Positions 6,063-9,992 of a DNA stretch of 9,992 nucleotides are shown in pieces; positions within the stretch are counted from its first letter, which is position 1; each line of letters opens with the position of its first letter. The DNA is from an uncultured Synergistales bacterium (GTDB lineage: Bacteria; Synergistota; Synergistia; Synergistales; Aminobacteriaceae), in the NCBI GenBank assembly GCA_905234205.1, contig CAJOGG010000031.1, forward strand, positions 4,616 to 14,607, given 5' to 3'. Below the pieces are notes generated by a model. It did no database searches. It was not told where the DNA came from and saw only the letters and a list, made by a program, of their open reading frames with translations. Made by a program: the position numbers and the translations under genes.

Positions 6063-7931
6063 ATGTTTGCATTCAATCACGTAATTGACTCTACTTTCTT
6101 AGAGATAGCTATGCTTCCATTTTTGCTTGTTTTCTCGGTATTCCTTGCTGGGAGAATGGCTACGAGTCTTGAGATCAATAAGCGCTTTTTGCTGTTGGTA
6201 ATATCGACATTTATAGCGGCTTCTTGTGAGACGATCATCGAGTTATTCACGGACATGCAAGTTGTAACGACGTACATGAAAGTATTTTACGTCACTATGA
6301 ATATCAATGCTTATTGCCTTATGGCTTACGTAGCTGCGTACACCGGGAGCAACTCTAAAACTTTTATCAATGTGAATTTCTTCCTGCTATGTGTGAGCAT
6401 AGTTATGTTGTTCATGTTCAAGTCGAATGAAAGCTTATACAAGTTATTCTCGCCGGGCTTTGCTGTTATATTCATAATCGAGGGGTTCGTTCTGCAATTA
6501 ATTTATCAACATTATTATGGCAATGGTCAATTTCTCGTGATGAATCTCTTGTTCATTTTGCTTATAGACTCGTTTGTCGTTCAGTATATGTTCTCTCAAA
6601 ACGTGCCATTGTTATATACGGTTGCTACTATGATGTTAGTGTTCACGTTCTTCTACATGGAGGCACCATCTTATAGGCGATTGATAACAGCGCACAAGGA
6701 AGTTGACGCAGCACGAATTCAGACTGAAGCATCAATCAAGAAAGCCGAGGCCGCGAATAGAGCTAAGAGTAATTTTCTTGCCAGCACGTCTCACGAAATC
6801 CGTACACCTATGAACGCAATACTAGGCATTAACGATATGATAATCAACGAGCTTGGGGAAAAATCGGACTTGGAAGCCAGAAACGCCGCTCAAAGCATAC
6901 GAAGGGCTGGAAATTATTTGCTTACACTCGTGAACAACATACTCGATATTTCCAAGATTGAGGCCGGAAAAATGGAGCTTTATGAGAGCGATTATCACCT
7001 CTGGGAACTTCTGAAAGAATGCGAAGGCTACGTGATACACAAGATAAATGCTAACCCTAATATAAGATTCGTGCTTGATGCTGATCCAAACATGCCGGAA
7101 CATTTACACGGAGACGTATTGAGGCTGAAACAGGCACTGATAAATTTGCTGGATAACGCTGTGAAATATACTGAACGCGGGAAGATCTCATTGACTGTTG
7201 GGGGCAGAGCTCTTGAGCGCGCAATAATAGTTTCGTTTGCTATCGAGGATACTGGCCTTGGAATGAAGGAAGAGGACATCAAAAAAATCTTTGAGCCATT
7301 TGAACGCGCAAATATAATTGAGACTAGAAATATTTTGGGGGCTGGCCTTGGCCTAACGCTTGTTAGAAATATTCTTGACATCATGAGCGGCACTATAGAC
7401 ATCAAGAGCACGTATAAAGAAGGCACGAGATTCACAGTAGAATTTCCGCAACACATAGCCTCTGGAGAGAAGTTCACGATAAAAGAGTACGAGGAATTTG
7501 TAACCATGAGCGAGACGGCAAAAGCTTTGGAGGCGGAGAAAGACGCAGGACCTTCAGTATGGCCGGACGCAAAAATCTTGGTTGTTGATGATACACCGGT
7601 TAATCTCGTTGTAGCTAAGGGAATGCTGAAAGACTCTCAAGCGCAAATTGACACGGCTGAATCTGGTGAAGACGCGTTGGACAAAATCAAAGCCGAACAT
7701 TTTGACATAGTGTTTCTGGATCATAAGATGCCCGGTATGGACGGAATAGAGACGCTAAATCACGCAAAGAAATACGCACAAGATACGACATTTATAGCAC
7801 TGACTGCGAACGCTGGAGCAAATGCCCGAAATGAATACATAGCTAACGGATTTGATGACTACCTGCCAAAACCTTTCAAGAGCTTGGAAATGATGAGAAT
7901 ACTGAAAACTTTCCTGAATAAGAAGAAATAA
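6063..7931 (+). CDS. membrane-bound hybrid histidine kinase (7TM sensor, HisKA-HATPase, receiver)
   Basis: 622 residues. About seven membrane helices fill residues 13-198 with very short loops and no periplasmic sensor domain; a short coiled-coil linker (205-235) follows. HisKA: the H-box STSHEIRTPMNAI with phospho-acceptor His244. HATPase: N-box QALINLLDNAVKY (Asn365), G1 EDTGLGM, F-box FEPFER, G2 GAGLGL. A C-terminal receiver (about 504-619) has the acidic pair Asp509-Asp510, phospho-acceptor Asp553 in FLDHKMPGMDG, Thr581 and Lys603, so all catalytic residues are present. There is no DNA-binding or other output domain, so the signal must pass to a protein encoded elsewhere or the receiver acts as a phosphate sink. 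The ligand is unknown. ATG at 6063 has only a distant AAGGGG (6041-6046, 16 bases away), so translation may be weak. No response regulator gene adjoins it; the divergent permease is the only obvious partner. Confidence 0.94.
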   Translation: MFAFNHVIDSTFLEIAMLPFLLVFSVFLAGRMATSLEINKRFLLLVISTFIAASCETIIELFTDMQVVTTYMKVFYVTMNINAYCLMAYVAAYTGSNSKTFINVNFFLLCVSIVMLFMFKSNESLYKLFSPGFAVIFIIEGFVLQLIYQHYYGNGQFLVMNLLFILLIDSFVVQYMFSQNVPLLYTVATMMLVFTFFYMEAPSYRRLITAHKEVDAARIQTEASIKKAEAANRAKSNFLASTSHEIRTPMNAILGINDMIINELGEKSDLEARNAAQSIRRAGNYLLTLVNNILDISKIEAGKMELYESDYHLWELLKECEGYVIHKINANPNIRFVLDADPNMPEHLHGDVLRLKQALINLLDNAVKYTERGKISLTVGGRALERAIIVSFAIEDTGLGMKEEDIKKIFEPFERANIIETRNILGAGLGLTLVRNILDIMSGTIDIKSTYKEGTRFTVEFPQHIASGEKFTIKEYEEFVTMSETAKALEAEKDAGPSVWPDAKILVVDDTPVNLVVAKGMLKDSQAQIDTAESGEDALDKIKAEHFDIVFLDHKMPGMDGIETLNHAKKYAQDTTFIALTANAGANARNEYIANGFDDYLPKPFKSLEMMRILKTFLNKKK

Positions 7932-7939
7932 GATATAGG

Positions 7940-7961
7940 CCCCTCGCGTGAGGGGTTTTTT
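7940..7961 (+). terminator. intrinsic terminator of the histidine kinase gene
   Basis: CCCCTC (7940-7945), loop GCGT, GAGGGG (7950-7955), then six T. It lies eight bases after the kinase stop. The opposite orientation lacks a T run, so it would not efficiently stop the convergent patB transcript. Confidence 0.93.
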
Positions 7962-7966
7962 GTTGG

Positions 7967-9145
7967 TTATTTATAGGCTGCCTTCATTCGCTCTAAGGCG
8001 TCTATTATATATCTCGTAGGGCACGCAATATTCCAACGTTCAAAGCCTTCTCCACGTTTGCCGAACACGTAGCCTTCATCGAAGAATAATTTTGCCTCGT
8101 TGTGATTGATACGTTCGAGTTCTTTGTAGTCAAGGCCAAGTCCGTTGAAGTCAAGCCACATTAAGTAAGTCCCTTCAAGGTCATAAACTTTTATAGCTGG
8201 AAGTTCTCTGTTAATGAAGTCCGTGATTAATTTCCTGTTCGTGTCTATAACATTCAGAGCCTCATCAAGCCACTTAGCACAATTCCTGTAAGCAGCTTCA
8301 CACGCACGATAGCCAAGTATGTTGCATTTCGGATTAGGCTGACAAAGTTTGAGGGTGTTCAGGAATTTTTCACGCAGTTCTGGATTCGGGATAAGAATAC
8401 TTGAAGTCTGAAGGCCAGCTATGTTGAAAGTCTTGCTAGGAGCTGTGCAGATCACGGAATTATTCGCGAACTCTTCACTGATCGAGGCAAATACAGTGTG
8501 CTTATGACCGGGCATTACAAGATCAAAATGAATCTCGTCCGACAAAACAAGCACGTGATTTTTCAAGCATATTTCGCCGATTCTCGTAAGCTCTTCACGA
8601 GTAAAGACTCTCCCGCAAGGATTATGAGGACTGCAAAGAATCAACATTGTAGTATTAGGGTCAGCGGCTTTCCTCTCTAAATCGTCAAAATCAATCTCGT
8701 AGCGTGTACCGGTATTTATTAACGGGTTATCAACTAAAACGCGCTTGTTCATGGTTATGGCCTCATACATTGGATAATAAACAGGAGTGTTCAGTATGAT
8801 TCCGTCGCCCTCGTTCGTGTAAGTTCTCACAGCCTGGAAAAATGCGTCAACGATTCCATGCGAAGGCAAAATCCATTCCGGTTTAGCGTCCCAATTATGG
8901 CGAGTCTTCAGCCAAGTGCAAACGCTCTCTAAATAACTGCTCGTAGGATTAGCGTAACCCATTATTGAAGTATCAAGCTCACGTTTAAGCGCGTCAATTA
9001 TCTCAGGTGCCGTAACAAATTCCATGTCAGCGACAGAAAACGGGATTATATCATCAGCTTCAGTTATGCCGAATTGTGCAAGCTCATTCCATTTGAATGA
9101 ACCAGTGTGAAATCGTTTATGTACAGTTTCAAAATCGTACGTCAT
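7967..9145 (-). CDS. patB: PatB/MalY-family PLP enzyme (cystathionine beta-lyase or aminotransferase)
   Basis: 392 residues, standard for this fold-type I PLP family, which cleaves C-S bonds of cystathionine or cysteine conjugates to a thiol, pyruvate and ammonia; some members act as aminotransferases. Motifs: IIPFSVADMEF near the N-terminus, IMGYANPTSSYLESVCTWL, ILPSHGIVDAFFQAV, ILCSPHNPCGRVF (PLP-site Asn), VLSDEIHFDLVMPG (Asp contacting the pyridine nitrogen), and SKTFNIAGLQTS with the Schiff-base Lys. The C-terminal GEGFERWNIACP carries the carboxylate-binding Arg region. The frame extends upstream to 9190, but the ATG at 9143-9145 is preferred: it follows a strong AGGAGGGGAG and gives MTYDFETVHKR, the family N-terminus. 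It lies 22 bases after the P-type ATPase stop and is probably co-transcribed with it. Confidence 0.92.
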   Translation of the reverse strand: MTYDFETVHKRFHTGSFKWNELAQFGITEADDIIPFSVADMEFVTAPEIIDALKRELDTSIMGYANPTSSYLESVCTWLKTRHNWDAKPEWILPSHGIVDAFFQAVRTYTNEGDGIILNTPVYYPMYEAITMNKRVLVDNPLINTGTRYEIDFDDLERKAADPNTTMLILCSPHNPCGRVFTREELTRIGEICLKNHVLVLSDEIHFDLVMPGHKHTVFASISEEFANNSVICTAPSKTFNIAGLQTSSILIPNPELREKFLNTLKLCQPNPKCNILGYRACEAAYRNCAKWLDEALNVIDTNRKLITDFINRELPAIKVYDLEGTYLMWLDFNGLGLDYKELERINHNEAKLFFDEGYVFGKRGEGFERWNIACPTRYIIDALERMKAAYK

Positions 9146-9153
9146 GAAAAATT

Positions 9154-9163
9154 CTCCCCTCCT
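9154..9163 (-). promoter_or_regulatory. ribosome binding site that fixes the patB start
   Basis: Minus-strand AGGAGGGGAG lies in the 22-base gap between the ATPase stop and the ATG at 9143-9145; GGGGA is 9 bases from the ATG. It rules out the longer frame, which would begin inside the end of the ATPase gene. Confidence 0.8.
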
Positions 9164-9167
9164 AAAT

Positions 9168-9992
9168 CTAAAACAATGCTCGAATAGCATTCAGGACGGC
9201 TATAATCATAACACCAACATCAGCGAAAACTGCTAGCCACATGTTAGCGAATCCCAACGCTCCCAAAATCAGGCACAGGACTTTCACGCCCACGGAGAAG
9301 TAAATATTTTGCTTAACGATTTTGAGAGTCTTGCGAGAAATTTTTATTGCACGAGAAATTTTCAGCGGGTCATCGTCCATCAATACAACGTCAGCGGCTT
9401 CAATAGCAGCATCAGAACCAAGAGCCCCCATAGCTATTCCGACATCAGCACGTGATAAAACTGGCGCGTCATTGATTCCGTCCCCAACGAATGCGAACGC
9501 CTGATTCAATTCCTCAACCTTGGAAACTTTTTGGCCCGGCAATAATTCGCTGTAACATTCTTCAATCTCAAGGGCTTTGCTTACGTCGTTGGCTATAGCT
9601 TGCGAGTCTCCCGTCAACATTACAAGGCGTTTTACTCCTAAGTCTTTAATGGCCCTGATAGCTTCATGAGAGTTTTGCTTGATAACGTCAGAGATGATTA
9701 TATGGCCGGCGTATTCCCCATTGATAGCAATATGTATCACGCTGCCTGAATCTTTGTCGCAAGGGTGCCACTTAGCGTTAATCTTGTCCATGAATTTTGA
9801 GCTGCCCACGCAAATTTCCTTACCATTGACCTTTGCTCGGACTCCATAGCCTGCAATTTCTTCAACGTCATCAACTTTGCAATCGTCGCTTTCATTCGGG
9901 TAAGCTGCTCTCAAAGCGTCGGCTATAGGGTGGCTGGAAAATCTTTCAACATGTGCGGCCAAGTGTAATAACTCGTTCTCGTTCAGTAAGTC
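9168..9992 (-). CDS. heavy-metal-translocating P-type ATPase (Zn/Cd/Co type), 3' part
   Basis: The frame is open to the right edge; 274 C-terminal residues are visible and the phosphorylation motif DKTGT, metal-binding domains and first six membrane helices lie outside. The visible part starts in the nucleotide-binding domain with LLHLAAHVERFSSHPIADAL, whose Ser-x-His-Pro is the P1B signature, then GYGVRAKVNGKEICVGS, the P-domain MLTGDSQAIANDV and FVGDGINDAPVLSRADVGIAMG, and two C-terminal membrane helices. The last helix has FADVGVMIIAVLNAIRALF; an Asp at this place is the metal ligand of ZntA/CadA-type pumps (E. coli ZntA Asp714), which favours export of Zn, Cd, Pb or Co over Cu. The TTG at 9960-9962 is an internal Leu codon. 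PatB is encoded 22 bases downstream. Confidence 0.93.
   Translation of the reverse strand, partial: DLLNENELLHLAAHVERFSSHPIADALRAAYPNESDDCKVDDVEEIAGYGVRAKVNGKEICVGSSKFMDKINAKWHPCDKDSGSVIHIAINGEYAGHIIISDVIKQNSHEAIRAIKDLGVKRLVMLTGDSQAIANDVSKALEIEECYSELLPGQKVSKVEELNQAFAFVGDGINDAPVLSRADVGIAMGALGSDAAIEAADVVLMDDDPLKISRAIKISRKTLKIVKQNIYFSVGVKVLCLILGALGFANMWLAVFADVGVMIIAVLNAIRALF

Noticed and set aside
9175..9191. Inverted repeat AATGCT-N5-AGCATT at the end of the P-type ATPase gene, as a terminator before patB
   Set aside because: Only six base pairs with two G-C pairs and a broken T tail, inside the coding end of the gene; too weak to separate the two genes, so I keep them as a likely transcript unit.
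1..9992. Recurring AAAATTTT words across the window
   Set aside because: They fall in different genes and frames at irregular distances and come from Lys-Ile/Phe and Glu-Asn-Phe codon runs in AT-leaning sequence; no array or regular spacing.

Overview
The window looks like chromosomal core plus flanking metabolic and sensory genes of a moderately AT-rich bacterium. Gene content fits Synergistota best: a ylxM-ffh-rpsP-KH-trmD-rplS translation operon, a TrmD that carries an extra C-terminal RNA-methyltransferase-like domain, and a neighbouring LpxB-related glycosyltransferase-like gene. This placement comes from remembered family distributions, not a search, and I hold it at about 0.6. No tRNA, rRNA, CRISPR array, insertion sequence, phage gene or replication origin is visible.

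Layout. Positions 1-621 (+) hold the 3' part of the LpxB-related gene. It converges on a leftward operon at about 640-4432, read in the order ylxM, ffh (SRP GTPase), rpsP (bS16), khpA-like KH protein, trmD fusion, rplS (bL19). The operon starts at an exact-consensus sigma-70 promoter (4440-4468) placed so that the ylxM message should be leaderless, and probably ends at a hairpin between rplS and the convergent gene. rimM, usually found between the KH gene and trmD, is absent. trmD has no ATG/GTG/TTG start and appears to begin at AUU, five bases after the khpA stop.

Next, 4514-5959 (-) encodes an APC-family amino-acid permease and 6063-7931 (+) a seven-TM hybrid histidine kinase. They diverge from a 103-bp gap in which two extended -10 promoters lie back to back inside one inverted repeat, so they are likely controlled together. 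The kinase gene ends in a clear intrinsic terminator. Finally, a leftward pair holds a heavy-metal P-type ATPase (3' end only, running off the right edge) and a PatB/MalY-type PLP enzyme (C-S lyase or aminotransferase) 22 bases downstream of it.

I see no wholly new multi-gene system. The points that deserve a second look are expression-level and domain-level oddities in the translation operon (AUU start, leaderless lead gene, missing rimM, fused and shortened SPOUT-like domain), a nine-G tract near the 3' end of the permease gene, and the interlocked divergent promoters.
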